Positions 1 through 10,894 of a stretch of 64,000 nucleotides of DNA are shown here, one piece after another. The first letter of the stretch is position 1. Each line of letters opens with the position of its first letter. A program made the translations under genes and the position numbers. This stretch comes from Candidatus Microbacterium phytovorans (GTDB lineage Bacteria; Actinomycetota; Actinomycetes; Actinomycetales; Microbacteriaceae). The notes beneath the pieces are model-generated. The model was not told where the DNA came from, did no database searches, and saw only the letters and a program-made list of their open reading frames with translations. The stretch lies in the NCBI GenBank assembly GCA_029202445.1, contig CP119321.1:744001-808000 (forward strand), given 5' to 3'.

Positions 1-3000
1 TTCGGGCGCGAACGCGGGGCCGTGGAGGATCGGCGTCAGATCGAGACCGTTCGCCTTCCAGTGATCCACGGCGCCGTTCACGTCGAGGAGGTCGTTTCGA
101 CCGATCGCCTCGTCGAGGCTGCGGAAGCCGAGCTCGGCGAGATACTCGCGGACCTCCTCCGCGATGAACTCCATGAAGTTGACGACGAACTCGGGCTTGC
201 CGCTGAACCGGCTGCGCAGCACCGGGTTCTGCGTCGCGACGCCGACGGGGCACGTGTCGAGGTGGCAGACGCGCATCATGATGCAGCCTTCGACCACGAG
301 CGCCGTCGTCGCGAAGCCGAACTCCTCGGCGCCCAGCAGCGCCGCGATGATGACGTCGCGGCCCGTCTTCAGCTGCCCGTCTGCCTGCACCACCACGCGG
401 TCGCGCATGTCGTTGAGCATGAGCGTCTGCTGTGTCTCGGCGAGGCCGAGCTCCCACGGCGTACCCGCGTGCTTGAGCGAGTTCAGAGGGCTCGCGCCGG
501 TGCCGCCGTCGTGTCCGGAGACGAGGATGACGTCGGCAAGGGCCTTGGCGGTGCCCGCCGCGACCGCGCCGATGCCGGACTGGCTGACGAGCTTGACGTG
601 CACGCGGGCAGCCGGGTTGGCCCGCTTCAGGTCGAAGATCAGCTGCTTGAGGTCCTCGATGGAGTAGATGTCGTGGTGAGGCGGCGGCGAGATGAGCCCG
701 ACGCCGGGCGTGCCGCCGCGGGTGCGTGCGATCCACGGATACACCTTGCCGGGCGGCAGCTGACCACCCTCGCCGGGCTTGGCGCCCTGCGCGAGCTTGA
801 TCTGGATGTCCTCGGCGTGAGTGAGGTACATGCTCGTCACACCGAACCGACCCGACGCGACCTGCTTGATCGCGCTGCGCCGCTCGGGGTCGAGGAGACG
901 ATCGACGTCCTCGCCGCCTTCGCCGGTGTTGGACTTCGCGCCCAGCCGGTTCATGGCGATCGCAAGCGTCTCGTGCGCCTCCTTGGAGATGGAGCCGTAA
1001 CTCATGGCACCCGTAGAGAACCGCTTCACGATGGACGACACCGGCTCGACCTCGTCGATCGGCACCGGCGGCCGCTGACCCGACTTCAGCCGGAACATGC
1101 CGCGCAGCGTCTTCAGTTCGGCGGCCTGGTCGTCGACGAGCTTGGTGTACTCCCGGAACACGTCGTAGCGCCGGGTCCGCGTCGAGTGCTGAAGCCGGAA
1201 GACCGTGTCGGGGTTGAAGAGGTGCGGAGCCCCGTCACGACGCCACTGGTACTCGCCGCCCGTCCAGAGCCGCTCGTGGGCACGCGCCGCCCCGTCCTCC
1301 GGGTAGGCGAAGTCGTGACGCGCCTGGTTCTCGATGGCGATCTCGGCGATGCCGATGCCAGCGAGCTTGGTTTCGGTGCCGGTGAAGTAGCGGTCGACGA
1401 ACTCCTGCGAGAGACCGACCGCCTCGAAGACCTGAGCTCCGGCGTACGACGACACCGTGGAGATGCCCATCTTCGACATGATCTTCAGGACGCCCTTGCC
1501 GAGCGCGTAGATGAGGTTCTTCACCGCCTTCTCAGGGGTGACGCCGGTGATGTACCCGGCGCGGACGAGATACTCCGCGGTCTCCATCGCGAGGTACGGG
1601 TTCACCGCCGACGCGCCGTAGCCGATCAGTGTCGCGACGTGGTGCACCTCACGGACATCGCCGGCCTCGACGACGAGACCGACCTTCATGCGGTTCTCGC
1701 GTCGGATGAGATGGTGGTGGACGGCGGACAGCGCGAGGAGCGACGGGATGGGGACGAGGTCCTTGTTCGAGTCGCGGTCGCTCAGGATGATGAACTCCGC
1801 GCCGTCGGCGATCGCCGCGTCGACCTCGTCGCACATCGCCGCCAGCCGCGACTCGAGCGCGTCGGGTCCCTGCTCGACGTGATAGAGGCCGCGGATCGTC
1901 ACCGAACGGCGACCGGGCAGAGCCTTGTCGATGTTCTGGAGCTTCGCGAGTTCATCGTTGTCGATGACCGGGAAGTCCAGCGTCACGGTGCGCGTGTGCT
2001 CCGGTCCCCACTCGAGCAGGTTGCGCTCGGGGCCGAGACCCAGGGAGAGCGACGTGACGACCTCTTCGCGGATGGAGTCCAGCGGCGGGTTGGTGACCTG
2101 CGCGAACTGCTGCGTGAAGTAGTCGAAGAGCAGGCGCGGGCGCTTGCTCAACACCGCGATCGGCGCGTCGGAGCCCATGGCACCCAGCGGCTCGGCACCG
2201 GTCTGACCCATGGGGGTGAGGAGGATCTTGATCTCCTCCTCCGTGTAGCCGAAGGTGCGCTGGCGTCGTGTGATGGAGGCGATGGGGTGCACGATGTGCT
2301 CCCGCTCGGGAAGATCCTTCAAGCGCACCCGACCGGCATCCAGCCACTCCTGCCACGGCTCGAGTGCGGCAAGCTGCGCCTTGACTTCCTGGTCTTCGAT
2401 GATTCGCCGCTGGGCGGTGTCGACGACGAACATGCGGCCGGGGCGCAGGCGGCCGCGGCGACGGATGCGCTCGGGCTCGAAGTCCAGCACCCCGGTCTCG
2501 CTGCCGATGACCACGAGACCGTCGGTCGTCTCGGTCCAGCGTCCCGGACGCAGGCCGTTGCGGTCGAGGGTGGCGCCCACGAGCGTGCCGTCGGTGAAGA
2601 TGAGCGCGGCCGGCCCGTCCCACGGCTCCATCTGCATCGAGTGGTACTCGTAGAACGCGCGCAGGTCCGGGTCGATGTCCGCCTGCTTCTCGTAGGCCTC
2701 GGGCACCATCATCATGATCGCGTGTGGCAGGCTGCGGCCGGTGAGCGTCAGGAGCTCCAGCACCTCGTCGAACGACGCCGAGTCGCTCGCGCCATCGGTG
2801 CAGATCGGCAGAAGCGGACGGATGTCGCCGAGCAACTCGGACTCGAGCTGCGACTGGCGTGCGCGCATCCAGTTGCGGTTGGCGCCCACGGTGTTGATCT
2901 CGCCGTTGTGGGCGAGCATGCGCAGCGGCTGCGCGAGGGGCCAGGAGGGGAACGTGTTGGTCGAGTAGCGCGAGTGCACGACCGCCAGCTCGCTCGTAAA

Positions 3001-3681
3001 GCGCTCGTCCTGCAGGTCGGGGTAGAACGGCTCGAGCTGGAGGGTCGTGACCATGCCCTTGTAGCCGATCGTGCGGCTGGAGAGCGAGACGAAGTATGCG
3101 CCCAGTTCGTGCTGCGCGCGCTTGCGCAGGCGGTAGGTGCGCCGGTCGAGTGCGATGCCCGACAGCGCCGGCGCATCGCCGACGGCGGGACGGGAGAGGA
3201 AGATCTGCTCGAACGACGGACGCGCCTCGAAGGCCAGCTTGCCGAGGTTGTCGTCGGCGGTCGGCACGTTGCGCCAGCCGAGCACGGTGAGACCTTCGGA
3301 GGCGGCGAGGCGGTCGATGTCGGCCTTCAGCGCCTGGCGGGCGGACTCCTCCAGCGGGAGGAACGCGAGTCCGGCCGCGTACTCGCCGACCGGCGGGAGG
3401 TCGAAGTCGACGACCGCCCGGAAGAAGTCGTCGGGCATCTGGGTGAGGATGCCGGCGCCGTCGCCCGTTCCCGCGTCGGACCCGATCGCGCCGCGGTGCT
3501 CGAGGTTGCGCAGCGCCGTGAGGGCGAGCTGAACGATGTCGTGGCCGGCTTCGCCGCGCAGCGTCGCGACCATGGCCAGACCGCACGCGTCCTTCTCGAA
3601 CGCGGGGTTGTACATGCCCTGCTTCGCCGGGAACCCGCTCGGGCGGTTCGCGGCCATTACCTGACGGGGGCTCGATGGCAT
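1..3681 (-). CDS. gltB: Glutamate synthase large subunit, 3' end cut by window edge
   Basis: This is the large subunit of NADPH-dependent glutamate synthase (GOGAT), a cytosolic enzyme that moves the amide nitrogen of glutamine onto 2-oxoglutarate. A short propeptide is followed by the amidotransferase nucleophile Cys33 in DACGLAM. The 3Fe-4S cluster cysteines are visible at 1133, 1139 and 1144 (C-x5-CH-x3-CPVG). The 1227 codons present run off the left edge; the family is usually about 1,500 residues, so roughly the last 300, including the end of the C-terminal domain, are missing. I chose the ATG at 3681 because GAGGA lies 9 nt upstream; Met9 is an alternative. gltD would be expected further left. 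A 115-bp gap from lgt holds a candidate promoter. Confidence 0.97.
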   Translation of the reverse strand, partial: MPSSPRQVMAANRPSGFPAKQGMYNPAFEKDACGLAMVATLRGEAGHDIVQLALTALRNLEHRGAIGSDAGTGDGAGILTQMPDDFFRAVVDFDLPPVGEYAAGLAFLPLEESARQALKADIDRLAASEGLTVLGWRNVPTADDNLGKLAFEARPSFEQIFLSRPAVGDAPALSGIALDRRTYRLRKRAQHELGAYFVSLSSRTIGYKGMVTTLQLEPFYPDLQDERFTSELAVVHSRYSTNTFPSWPLAQPLRMLAHNGEINTVGANRNWMRARQSQLESELLGDIRPLLPICTDGASDSASFDEVLELLTLTGRSLPHAIMMMVPEAYEKQADIDPDLRAFYEYHSMQMEPWDGPAALIFTDGTLVGATLDRNGLRPGRWTETTDGLVVIGSETGVLDFEPERIRRRGRLRPGRMFVVDTAQRRIIEDQEVKAQLAALEPWQEWLDAGRVRLKDLPEREHIVHPIASITRRQRTFGYTEEEIKILLTPMGQTGAEPLGAMGSDAPIAVLSKRPRLLFDYFTQQFAQVTNPPLDSIREEVVTSLSLGLGPERNLLEWGPEHTRTVTLDFPVIDNDELAKLQNIDKALPGRRSVTIRGLYHVEQGPDALESRLAAMCDEVDAAIADGAEFIILSDRDSNKDLVPIPSLLALSAVHHHLIRRENRMKVGLVVEAGDVREVHHVATLIGYGASAVNPYLAMETAEYLVRAGYITGVTPEKAVKNLIYALGKGVLKIMSKMGISTVSSYAGAQVFEAVGLSQEFVDRYFTGTETKLAGIGIAEIAIENQARHDFAYPEDGAARAHERLWTGGEYQWRRDGAPHLFNPDTVFRLQHSTRTRRYDVFREYTKLVDDQAAELKTLRGMFRLKSGQRPPVPIDEVEPVSSIVKRFSTGAMSYGSISKEAHETLAIAMNRLGAKSNTGEGGEDVDRLLDPERRSAIKQVASGRFGVTSMYLTHAEDIQIKLAQGAKPGEGGQLPPGKVYPWIARTRGGTPGVGLISPPPHHDIYSIEDLKQLIFDLKRANPAARVHVKLVSQSGIGAVAAGTAKALADVILVSGHDGGTGASPLNSLKHAGTPWELGLAETQQTLMLNDMRDRVVVQADGQLKTGRDVIIAALLGAEEFGFATTALVVEGCIMMRVCHLDTCPVGVATQNPVLRSRFSGKPEFVVNFMEFIAEEVREYLAELGFRSLDEAIGRNDLLDVNGAVDHWKANGLDLTPILHGPAFAPE

Positions 3682-3759
3682 ACCTGACCGTCCTCACTTG
3701 ATGCTCAACTGGGACGACGTCGGCCCTGTGGTTACTCGCGCTCCGAGAGACGGTGCGCG

Positions 3760-3786
3760 GGATTACGGGTGCGCTCGGCGTGTCAA
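3760..3786 (-). promoter_or_regulatory. Candidate gltB promoter
   Basis: On the minus strand a consensus -35 hexamer TTGACA (3786-3781) is followed after 15 nt by TAATCC (3765-3760). The spacer is short and the -10 is poor, so this is tentative. It lies in the 115-bp gap between lgt and gltB, the place where an independent nitrogen-regulated promoter would be expected. Confidence 0.3.
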
Positions 3787-3796
3787 CGCTCGGGTG

Positions 3797-4765
3797 CTAT
3801 TTCGGGGAGTCGGTGCTTGTGGCTGCGCCCTCGAGAGCTTCGGACGTGGGGGGTGCGCTCACGTCCACGAAGTCATCGGTGTCCTGTGATTGTACAGCCC
3901 CGTTGCCGGTCCACTCGCGCCCCGCCACGTAGGGCGAGTGCTCGAAGCCCGGGTGGCGCCGTGTCTGCACGACGAAGATGACGACACCGACGAGCACACC
4001 GAAGATCGCCGCCCACACGTTCGTGCGCAGACCGAGGTAGACCTCGCTCGGATCGATGCGGATCGACTCCCACACGATGCGGCCCGCCGAGTACCAGACG
4101 AGGTAGAGCGCGAACAGGCGGCCCCACTGCAGGCGGAACTTGCGACCGGCCCACAGCAGCACGAGCACACCGAGAGTGTTCCACACGACTTCATAGAGGA
4201 ACGTGGGGTGGAACAGCGTCCCCTCCGGCAGACCCGCCGGCCAGGCGGCGTTCGGGTAGTCGATCTCCAGGCCCCAGGGCAGGTCGGTCGGGAGCCCGAA
4301 CAGTTCCTGGTTGAACCAGTTGCCGAATCGCCCGAGCGCCTGCGCGAGCAGCAGGCCGGGGGCGAGGGCGTCGGCGAAGCTCCAGAAGCGGATGCCGGTC
4401 CACCGGCATCCCAGCCAGGCACCGACGGCGCCGCCGATGAGGGCGCCGTAGATGGCGATGCCGCCCTCCCAGATGCGGAAGATGGCCCAGATGTCCTTGT
4501 CGTCGCCGAAGTAGAAGCCCGGGTGGGTGACAACGTGGAAGATCCGCGCCGCGATGATCGCGATCGGCACGGCCAGCAGGGCGATGTCGACGACGACCCA
4601 CGGCTCGGCACCGCGCTTGGTCAGCCGGTAGTTGGTCAGCAGGGTGGCTACGACGATCCCCGCGAGGATGCACAGCGCGTAGAAGTGGATCGTCAGAGGA
4701 CCGATCGGGAACGAGCTGATGTCGGGGCTGGGGATGCTGGTGAAGACCGAGGCGGGTGAGAACAC
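3797..4765 (-). CDS. lgt: Prolipoprotein diacylglyceryl transferase
   Basis: Lgt is a polytopic membrane enzyme that transfers diacylglycerol from phosphatidylglycerol to the lipobox cysteine of prolipoproteins. The protein is 322 residues with several hydrophobic segments. The family signature GRFGNWFNQE is at residues 145-154 and a conserved HPGFYF is near residue 81. After the last membrane segment there is a polar, acidic, Ser/Thr/Pro-rich tail of about 60 residues that looks disordered. The start is a GTG at 4765, 23 bp after the trpA stop; an upstream in-frame extension exists but would overlap trpA. The trpA-lgt adjacency is the same as in Mycobacterium tuberculosis. Confidence 0.96.
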   Translation of the reverse strand: MFSPASVFTSIPSPDISSFPIGPLTIHFYALCILAGIVVATLLTNYRLTKRGAEPWVVVDIALLAVPIAIIAARIFHVVTHPGFYFGDDKDIWAIFRIWEGGIAIYGALIGGAVGAWLGCRWTGIRFWSFADALAPGLLLAQALGRFGNWFNQELFGLPTDLPWGLEIDYPNAAWPAGLPEGTLFHPTFLYEVVWNTLGVLVLLWAGRKFRLQWGRLFALYLVWYSAGRIVWESIRIDPSEVYLGLRTNVWAAIFGVLVGVVIFVVQTRRHPGFEHSPYVAGREWTGNGAVQSQDTDDFVDVSAPPTSEALEGAATSTDSPK

Positions 4766-4788
4766 GATGGGCAGTCTACTTCGCCCGC

Positions 4789-5571
4789 TCAGCGCGCCGC
4801 GCCGGCGGCCAGCTGCCGCGCTTCGGCGGCGAGACCCTCGACGCCGCCGTCGCGCAGCGCGCGCACGAGTGCGGTGCCCACGATGGCGCCGTCGGCGTAG
4901 TCGAGCACGCTGCGCACCTGGTCGGGTGTCGAGATCCCGATGCCGACGCACGCGTGCTCGGCGCCGTGTTCGCGCAGGCGCGCGACGAGACCGCGGGCCG
5001 CGGCATCCAGTTCTGCCCGCTCCCCCGTGATTCCCATGGTCGAGACCGTGTAGACGAATCCCGTGGAGTGCCGCACGATGAGCCCGAGCCGCTCGTCGGT
5101 CGAGGTGGGGGCGGCCAGGAAGACGCGATCGAGGCCCGTGCGCTCGGAGGCGGCGATCCACTCGCCGGCCGCATCGGGGGTGATGTCGGGCGTGATGAGG
5201 CCTGCTCCGCCGGCGGCGAGGAGTTCGTCGGCGTAGCGGTCGACGCCGAACTGGAGCACCGGGTTCCAGTAGGTCATGACGAGTACCGGCACATCGACGC
5301 GCGACGTGATCTCCCGCAGCGCCGTGAACGTGTCGCGGAGGCGGAAACCGCCGGCCAGCGCGACCTGGGTGGCCTCTTGGATGACGGTGCCGTCCATGAC
5401 GGGGTCGGAGTACGGCGGACCGAGTTCGAGCACGTCCGCGCCGTTCTCGGCGAGGGCGACCGCCGCCTCGATGCTGGTCTGCAGATCGGGGTAACCCAAC
5501 GGGAGATAGCCGACGAACGCCCCACGGCCTTCGGCGCGGGCGGCCTCCAGTGCCTGGGCGACGCGGCTCAC
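4789..5571 (-). CDS. trpA: Tryptophan synthase alpha subunit
   Basis: TrpA cleaves indole-3-glycerol phosphate to indole and glyceraldehyde-3-phosphate and passes indole to TrpB through a tunnel. The 260-residue product has the N-terminal [11 protein letters not shown] strand with the conserved acidic and glycine residues of this TIM barrel, the [14 protein letters not shown] segment containing the catalytic Asp, and a GIGISTPDQ phosphate-binding turn. The frame is open further upstream, but the GTG at 5571 overlaps the trpB stop as GTGA, indicating translational coupling and matching the family N terminus. Confidence 0.96.
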   Translation of the reverse strand: MSRVAQALEAARAEGRGAFVGYLPLGYPDLQTSIEAAVALAENGADVLELGPPYSDPVMDGTVIQEATQVALAGGFRLRDTFTALREITSRVDVPVLVMTYWNPVLQFGVDRYADELLAAGGAGLITPDITPDAAGEWIAASERTGLDRVFLAAPTSTDERLGLIVRHSTGFVYTVSTMGITGERAELDAAARGLVARLREHGAEHACVGIGISTPDQVRSVLDYADGAIVGTALVRALRDGGVEGLAAEARQLAAGAAR

Positions 5572-6827
5572 AGCTCGGTCCCCTCGCCCTTGGCTTCGGG
5601 CGCCTGAGGTCCGGCCTCGACGGGGTCGGCACCCTCGTCGTACAGACCGAACCACTTCGCGGCCGTGTCCATGTCCTTGTCACCGCGCCCGGACAGGTTC
5701 ACGGCGATGACGGCGTCGGGGCCGAGCTCGCGTCCCAGGCGCAGCGCGCCGGCGAGGGCATGCGCCGACTCGATCGCGGGGATGATGCCCTCGGTGCGCG
5801 ACAGCAGTCGCAGCGCATCCATGGCCTCCGTGTCGGTGGCCGGGATGTACTCGGCGCGGCCGATGTCGGCCAGCCACGCGTGCTCGGGACCCACGCCCGG
5901 GTAGTCGAGACCGGCGGAGATGGAGTGGGACTCGATCGTCTGGCCGTCCTCGTCCTGCAGCACGTACGTCTTCGCGCCGTGCAGCACTCCCGGACGACCG
6001 CGCCCGATGGATGCCGCGTGGCGCGGCGTGTCGACGCCGTCACCGGCCGCCTCCACACCGAAGAGCTTCACGCCGTCGTCATCGAGGAAGGCGTCGAACA
6101 TCCCGATCGCGTTGGAGCCGCCGCCGACGCAGGCGATGACGGCGTCCGGGAGGCCACCCGTCTCGTCGAGGAGCTGCTGACGCGCCTCCTCGCTGATGAC
6201 CTTCTGGAAGTCGCGGACCATCGCCGGGAAGGGGTGCGGCCCGGCCGCCGTGCCGAAGATGTAGTTGGTGGTCTCCACGGAGGCGACCCAGTCGCGGTAG
6301 GCGTCGTTGATCGCGTCCTTCAGGGTGCGCGAGCCTGTCGTGACAGGCACGACCTCCGCGCCCAGGAGTCGCATCCGAGCGACGTTGAGCGCCTGGCGCT
6401 GGGTGTCGACCTCGCCCATGTAGATGGTGCACTCGAAGCCGAAGAGGGCGGCAGCGGTGGCGGTGGCGACACCGTGCTGCCCCGCGCCCGTCTCGGCGAT
6501 CACGCGTGTCTTGCCCAGACGCTGGGTGAGAAGCGCCTGACCGAGCACGTTGTTGATCTTGTGGGAGCCGGTGTGGTTGAGGTCTTCGCGCTTGAGGAAG
6601 ATCCGCGCGCCGCCGGCGTGCTCCGCGAAACGCGGCACCTCGGTGAGCGGCGACGGCCGACCCGCGTACGAGTGGAGAAGGCGGCGGAACTCCGCATCGA
6701 ATGCGGGGTCGGCCTTTGCCGACTCGTACTCGGCCGTGAGCTCGTCGATGGCCGCGATGAGCGACTCGGGCATGAACCGGCCCCCGAAGTCGCCGAAGAA
6801 CGGCCCGTGGACATCGCGCAGACTCAT
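5568..6827 (-). CDS. trpB: Tryptophan synthase beta subunit
   Basis: TrpB is the PLP-dependent subunit that condenses indole with serine. The product has 419 residues, close to the family norm. It begins with the typical [14 protein letters not shown] segment. The PLP lysine lies in HTGSHKINN and the phosphate-binding glycine loop is [10 protein letters not shown]. About 20 residues after the last conserved block are acidic and probably disordered. It overlaps trpC by 4 bp at its start and trpA by 4 bp at its end, so trpC, trpB and trpA form one translation-coupled unit. Confidence 0.97.
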   Translation of the reverse strand: MSLRDVHGPFFGDFGGRFMPESLIAAIDELTAEYESAKADPAFDAEFRRLLHSYAGRPSPLTEVPRFAEHAGGARIFLKREDLNHTGSHKINNVLGQALLTQRLGKTRVIAETGAGQHGVATATAAALFGFECTIYMGEVDTQRQALNVARMRLLGAEVVPVTTGSRTLKDAINDAYRDWVASVETTNYIFGTAAGPHPFPAMVRDFQKVISEEARQQLLDETGGLPDAVIACVGGGSNAIGMFDAFLDDDGVKLFGVEAAGDGVDTPRHAASIGRGRPGVLHGAKTYVLQDEDGQTIESHSISAGLDYPGVGPEHAWLADIGRAEYIPATDTEAMDALRLLSRTEGIIPAIESAHALAGALRLGRELGPDAVIAVNLSGRGDKDMDTAAKWFGLYDEGADPVEAGPQAPEAKGEGTEL

Positions 6828-7600
6828 ACGCCGGCCTCCAGGAAAGCGTGCAGGGTGGCGACGGGGTCGCCGGTGACCAGCGCCTCGCCGATGAGCACCA
6901 CGTCGGCACCCGCCGCGCGGTAGTGGGATACATCGGCCGGTGAGAGCACCGCCGACTCGGCGATCTTGACCGCGTCGGCCGGGAGATCGTCGTGGAGGCG
7001 CCCGAAGAGGTCGCGGTCGAGTTCGAAGGTCGACAGGTCGCGGGCGTTGACGCCGACCAGGCGTGCGCCGATGTCGGCCGCGCGCAGCACCTCATCGCGG
7101 GAATGCGTCTCGACCAGGGGCGTCATTCCGAGCTCGAGGACGAGCTCGTGCAGTTCGGCCAGCAGTGGCTGTTCCAACGCCGCGACGATCAGCAGGACGA
7201 GGTCGGCGCCGGAAGCGCGAGCCTCGAGCACCTGGTAGGGCGTGGCGATGAAGTCCTTGCGCAACACCGGGAGCGTGACGCGGGACCGTACGGCCTCCAG
7301 ATCGGCGAGGCTCCCACGGAAGCGGCGCCCCTCCGTGAGCACCGAGATGGCCGAGGCCCCGCCCTGCTCGTAGAGAGCGGCCTGGTGAGCCGGGTCGGGG
7401 ATCTCCGCGAGGTGCCCGCGGGACGGGCTCGCGCGCTTCACCTCGGCGATGATCTTCACCCGGTCGGCGGGAGCGAGCGCCTGCAGGGCGTCTCGCGCGG
7501 GTGCCTGCGCGAGCGCTGCTCGCTCGACGTCGGCCAGAGGCCGGTCGACGGCGCGCGTCTCGGCATCCTCCACCGCGCCGGCGGTGAGGTCGGCGAGCAC
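6824..7600 (-). CDS. trpC: Indole-3-glycerol phosphate synthase
   Basis: TrpC closes carboxyphenylamino-deoxyribulose phosphate to indole-3-glycerol phosphate. The 258-residue protein contains the signature [13 protein letters not shown], the second catalytic lysine in VLRKDFI, and the GINARDL-like element [11 protein letters not shown], so it is a stand-alone synthase without a fused TrpF. The start is a GTG at 7600, only one base after the stop of the upstream small membrane protein gene. It overlaps trpB by 4 bp. Confidence 0.96.
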   Translation of the reverse strand: MLADLTAGAVEDAETRAVDRPLADVERAALAQAPARDALQALAPADRVKIIAEVKRASPSRGHLAEIPDPAHQAALYEQGGASAISVLTEGRRFRGSLADLEAVRSRVTLPVLRKDFIATPYQVLEARASGADLVLLIVAALEQPLLAELHELVLELGMTPLVETHSRDEVLRAADIGARLVGVNARDLSTFELDRDLFGRLHDDLPADAVKIAESAVLSPADVSHYRAAGADVVLIGEALVTGDPVATLHAFLEAGV

Positions 7601-7601
7601 G

Positions 7602-7832
7602 TCAGTGCTGCTTCGGGCTGTACTTGGCGCCGTTCACGCCGTAGCCGGCACGAGCGAGCACCCAGCCCGACAGAGCGCCGACCACGAGAAGACCCACCGA
7701 GATCCAGACGAGGATCGGCATCTCGAGGAAGAAGAAGAGCGTGCCGAGGGAGATCGCCACGAGCATGATCACGACGGCCGTCCAGGCAGCCGGCGAGTGT
7801 CCGTGGCCGGGGTCGTCGATGGGGTTGCTCAT
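7602..7832 (-). CDS. Small HGxxPAAW-type membrane protein
   Basis: This 76-residue protein has the N-terminal motif GHGHSPAAW followed by two hydrophobic helices (about residues 18-36 and 41-61) and a short basic C terminus. The motif and the position just before trpC match a small actinobacterial family often named HGxxPAAW (DUF6704). No biochemical function is known to me. The start ATG at 7832 is preceded by an AAGGAGAA Shine-Dalgarno. It lies between the Trp-associated membrane protein gene and trpC in the same direction, which suggests a role linked to tryptophan or indole handling, but this is inference from position only. Confidence 0.85.
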   Translation of the reverse strand: MSNPIDDPGHGHSPAAWTAVVIMLVAISLGTLFFFLEMPILVWISVGLLVVGALSGWVLARAGYGVNGAKYSPKQH

Positions 7833-7911
7833 GGTTCTCCTTCGCGTGGCGGTTCGCTTCCGCCAGTCTAGCGGGCGGTCCCGCCCGCGCTGACCGGCAT
7901 GGAGAGGGCGT

Positions 7912-8499
7912 TCACGCGGTGGGATCGTCGCCGCGGGAGAGGTCGTCCCAGGAGTCGATGGCGTCGTGCGGGCGCGAGCCGGCACCGACGTCCGCCGTCT
8001 CCGTGCGGTAGCGGCGTCCCGCTCCCGGCCAGCGGTGAGCGGTGACCACGGTCGCGACTCCGCCGGCAGCGAGGGCGATCGAGGCGACGACCGTGATGAG
8101 CGGCCACGGTGTGGAGATGATCTCGGCGACGAGCGCACGCACGGTCTCGGCCCCGGCGAGGCCGGTTGCCTCCGTGACAGCGCCGGCGACGGCATCCACG
8201 GGGTGTTCGACGAGGATCCTCGCGGCAGCGACGGCGAGCGACGCCCCGATCGCGATCGCGAGCGCGCCGAAGACGTACCGCAGGACGCGCCCGACGATGG
8301 ACAGCGCCAGGGCAAGGGCGAGCGCGGCCAGGCTCAGGGGCGCGAGCAACGGCACGGCGGCCGCGCCGGCGACGGCGAGTGGCGCATTCGTGGCGCCGCG
8401 GAGGGTGACGTCGAGCCAGGTCTGCGTGGAGGCGATGAGTGCCACCGCCGCCGCCACGAGGATCGTCAGCACGCTCAAGGAGCGCAGTCGGCGCGTCAT
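7912..8499 (-). CDS. Trp biosynthesis-associated membrane protein
   Basis: This is a 195-residue integral membrane protein of the actinobacterial family named tryptophan-associated or Trp biosynthesis-associated membrane protein (TIGR02234 type). An N-terminal hydrophobic segment with the family element [10 protein letters not shown] is followed by three further hydrophobic segments and a polar, acidic cytoplasmic tail. Its ATG at 8499 overlaps the hisI stop by 4 bp. In Mycobacterium and Streptomyces, trpE stands directly before this gene; here there is no room for it. The biochemical role of the family is not established. Confidence 0.88.
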   Translation of the reverse strand: MTRRLRSLSVLTILVAAAVALIASTQTWLDVTLRGATNAPLAVAGAAAVPLLAPLSLAALALALALSIVGRVLRYVFGALAIAIGASLAVAAARILVEHPVDAVAGAVTEATGLAGAETVRALVAEIISTPWPLITVVASIALAAGGVATVVTAHRWPGAGRRYRTETADVGAGSRPHDAIDSWDDLSRGDDPTA

Positions 8500-8873
8500 G
8501 CCGTTTCCGTGACGGGATGCAGGTCGTCGGCGTCGAAGCAGGTGCGGTCGCCGGTGTGACAAGCGGCCCCGATCTGGTCCACCGAGATCAGGAGCGTGTC
8601 GCCGTCGCAGTCCAGCCGTGCGCCCTTGACGAGTTGGATGTGGCCGGACGTATCGCCCTTCCGCCAGTACTCCTGGCGTGAGCGCGACCAGAACGTCACG
8701 CGTCCGGTCGTGAGCGTGCGACGGAGAGCCTCGGCATCCATCCACCCGAGCATCAACACCTCGCGGGAGTCGTGCTGTTGAATGATCGCCGGCACGAGCC
8801 CGTCGGGGGTGAACGTGACGCGTTCGATGGCGCGTTCGGGTTCGAGCGTCGCATCGATGCTGTCTTCGCTCAT
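8496..8873 (-). CDS. hisI: Phosphoribosyl-AMP cyclohydrolase
   Basis: HisI opens the purine ring of phosphoribosyl-AMP in the third step of histidine synthesis. The 125-residue protein shows the family motifs [35 protein letters not shown] and the metal-binding DCDGDTLL plus [12 protein letters not shown], which supply the zinc cysteines and magnesium ligands. There is no fused HisE domain; hisE is separate upstream. Coupled to hisF by a 4-bp overlap and to the following membrane protein gene by another 4-bp overlap. Confidence 0.96.
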   Translation of the reverse strand: MSEDSIDATLEPERAIERVTFTPDGLVPAIIQQHDSREVLMLGWMDAEALRRTLTTGRVTFWSRSRQEYWRKGDTSGHIQLVKGARLDCDGDTLLISVDQIGAACHTGDRTCFDADDLHPVTETA

Positions 8874-9634
8874 GCGCGCACCTCGATCCCCTCGGCGACC
8901 AGCGCCGCCTTCACGTCGCCGATCGTGAGCTGACCGGAGTGGAACACGGATGCCGCGAGCACCGCGTCGGCGCCCGCCTCGAGGGCGGGGGCGAAATGCT
9001 CGGCAGCCCCGGCGCCACCGGAGGCGATCACGGGCACCGAGGACAGTTCGCGCATGAGGCCGACCAGTTCGAGGTCGAACCCGTCCTTCGTGCCGTCCGC
9101 GTCGATGGAGTTGACGAGGAGCTCCCCGGCGCCGCGATCGATGGCTTCCCGGGCCCAGTCGAGGGCGTCGATCGTCGTCAGGCTGCGTCCGCCGTGCGTG
9201 GTCACGACGAACCCGGAGTCCGTGCCGGGTGCGCGCTTGACGTCGAGGGAGAGGACGAGCACCTGTGCTCCGAACCGATCGGCGATCTCGTCGATCAACT
9301 GAGGGCGTGCGATGGCGGCGGAGTTGACACCCACCTTGTCGGCGCCCACTCCGAGCAGACGGGCGACGTCGTCGGTCGAGCGCACTCCCCCGCCGACGGT
9401 CAGGGGGATGAACACTTCCTCGGCCGTGCGGCGGACCACGTCGTATGTGGTCGAGCGGTCATCGACAGTGGCGGTGACATCGAGGAAAGTGAGTTCGTCG
9501 GCGCCCTGCGCGAAGTATCGCCGCGCGAGCTCGACCGGGTCGCCCATCTCGCGGAGGTTCTCGAAGTTGACGCCCTTGACGACCTTGCCGTCCTTGACGT
9601 CCAGACACGGGATGACGCGGCAGGCGAGAGTCAT
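8870..9634 (-). CDS. hisF: Imidazole glycerol phosphate synthase cyclase subunit
   Basis: HisF uses ammonia delivered by HisH to form imidazole glycerol phosphate and AICAR. The 254-residue TIM barrel begins with [20 protein letters not shown], whose Asp is the first catalytic acid, and carries LTVGGGVRS and [13 protein letters not shown] typical of the family. No hisH or hisA lies in this window. hisG ends 18 bp upstream and hisI follows with a 4-bp overlap. Confidence 0.97.
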   Translation of the reverse strand: MTLACRVIPCLDVKDGKVVKGVNFENLREMGDPVELARRYFAQGADELTFLDVTATVDDRSTTYDVVRRTAEEVFIPLTVGGGVRSTDDVARLLGVGADKVGVNSAAIARPQLIDEIADRFGAQVLVLSLDVKRAPGTDSGFVVTTHGGRSLTTIDALDWAREAIDRGAGELLVNSIDADGTKDGFDLELVGLMRELSSVPVIASGGAGAAEHFAPALEAGADAVLAASVFHSGQLTIGDVKAALVAEGIEVRA

Positions 9635-9652
9635 GATCGCTGTCCCCGCATG

Positions 9653-10495
9653 TCAGAGCCTCGCATTGTGGATCGCCGTCACGAGGATGGCGCGGGCACC
9701 GATCGCGTAGAGCGCGTCCATGACTTGATTGACCGTCTTGCGCGGGCTCATGACGCGCACGGCGACCCACGCCGGGTCGCGCAGCGGAGAGATCGTGGGC
9801 GACTCGATGCCGGGCGCGATCGCGACGGCCGCATCGACGAGCTCAGCGGGGAGGTCGTAGTCGATGAGCACGTACTGCCGGGCCACCATGACGCCGCGCA
9901 GCCGACGCAACAGGATCTCCGTGCCGTCCGCCTCCGTCGGTGCGCCGATCAGGACGGCTTCGGATTCGAGGAGGATCGGGCCGAAGATCTCCAGCCCCGC
10001 CTGCTTGAGGGTGGTGCCGGTCGACACGACGTCGGCGACGGCATCGGCAACCCCCAACTCGACCGCCGACTCCACGGCGCCGTCGAGCGGGACGAGGTCG
10101 ACGGCGACGCCGTGCTCGTCGAGGTACGCGTCGACGAGACCCGGGTACGCGGTCGCGACCCGCACGCCCTCGAGGTCGCGCAGCTCGTGGAAACGTCCGG
10201 GCGGACCGGCGAAGCGGAAGGTCGAGGCCCCGAAGCCGAGCTTCTCGATCTCGCGGGCGCCCGGCATCCGCGCGTCCAGGAGCAGGTCGCGGCCCGTGAT
10301 GCCGACATCGAGGGCGCCGGAGCCGACGTAGGTCGCGATGTCCTTCGGGCGGAGGTAGAAGAACTCGACCTCGTTGACCGGGTCGATGACGTGGAGGTCT
10401 TTCGGGTCGCGGCGGCCGGTGTATCCGGCCTCCGCGAGCATGTCGGTCGTGGTCTCGGCCAGCGATCCCTTGTTCGGCACGGCGATTCGCAGCAT
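9653..10495 (-). CDS. hisG: ATP phosphoribosyltransferase, long form
   Basis: HisG starts histidine synthesis by joining ATP and PRPP. At 280 residues it is the long form, which carries its own C-terminal ACT-like regulatory domain and needs no HisZ; the C-terminal part with [12 protein letters not shown] and [19 protein letters not shown] fits that domain. The N terminus [12 protein letters not shown] and the PRPP-binding segment [16 protein letters not shown] are clear. Feedback inhibition by histidine is expected from the family. It lies 46 bp after hisE in the same direction. Confidence 0.97.
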   Translation of the reverse strand: MLRIAVPNKGSLAETTTDMLAEAGYTGRRDPKDLHVIDPVNEVEFFYLRPKDIATYVGSGALDVGITGRDLLLDARMPGAREIEKLGFGASTFRFAGPPGRFHELRDLEGVRVATAYPGLVDAYLDEHGVAVDLVPLDGAVESAVELGVADAVADVVSTGTTLKQAGLEIFGPILLESEAVLIGAPTEADGTEILLRRLRGVMVARQYVLIDYDLPAELVDAAVAIAPGIESPTISPLRDPAWVAVRVMSPRKTVNQVMDALYAIGARAILVTAIHNARL

Positions 10496-10541
10496 GGTGC
10501 AGAGCTTTCGGTGTCAGAGCGGTCGGCGTCGGGAGCGGCGC

Positions 10542-10805
10542 TCAGAGATGTCGGTACACGTCCTCGGGCGTGAGACCCTTCGCGAGCATCAGCACCTGCA
10601 GGTGATACAAGAGCTGGGAGATCTCCTCCGCCGTCTCGGCGTCGGACTGGTACTCCGCCGCCATCCAGACCTCGGCGGCCTCCTCGACGATCTTCTTGCC
10701 GATGGCGTGGACGCCGGCATCCAGCTGCGCGACCGTGCCCGAACCCTCGGGACGCGTCGCCGCGATCTCGGTGAGCTCGGCGAACAGCGCGTCGAAGGTC
10801 TTCAC
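10542..10805 (-). CDS. hisE: Phosphoribosyl-ATP diphosphatase
   Basis: HisE hydrolyses phosphoribosyl-ATP to phosphoribosyl-AMP, the second step of histidine synthesis. The 87-residue alpha-helical protein has the metal-binding [13 protein letters not shown] helix and [18 protein letters not shown] typical of the MazG-like HisE fold. The start is a GTG at 10805 (GTGAAGACC) with GGGAGG just upstream. It is the first gene of the his group here, separated from rpe by 89 bp that contain a hairpin. Confidence 0.95.
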   Translation of the reverse strand: MKTFDALFAELTEIAATRPEGSGTVAQLDAGVHAIGKKIVEEAAEVWMAAEYQSDAETAEEISQLLYHLQVLMLAKGLTPEDVYRHL

Positions 10806-10872
10806 CCTCCCAGGCTACCGGTCCCCGCGGGCGCCCGGTGCGCGTGTGACCGGTGCGGGAGGCCGCGGCCTC

Positions 10873-10889
10873 GCGGGGCGTGACCCCGC
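10873..10889 (-). terminator. GC-rich hairpin after rpe
   Basis: GCGGGG-CGTGA-CCCCGC forms a 6-bp stem with a 5-nt loop five bases beyond the rpe stop, and the palindrome GGCCGCGGCC follows directly. No run of T is present, so it would be an atypical terminator or an mRNA-stabilising structure at the end of the rpe transcript. Confidence 0.35.
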
Positions 10890-10894
10890 CGCCG

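Noticed and set aside
22-3687. Long plus-strand open frame of 1221 codons
   Set aside because: It is antisense to gltB, has the Arg/Val/Asp-rich look of a high-GC shadow frame and no recognisable domain.
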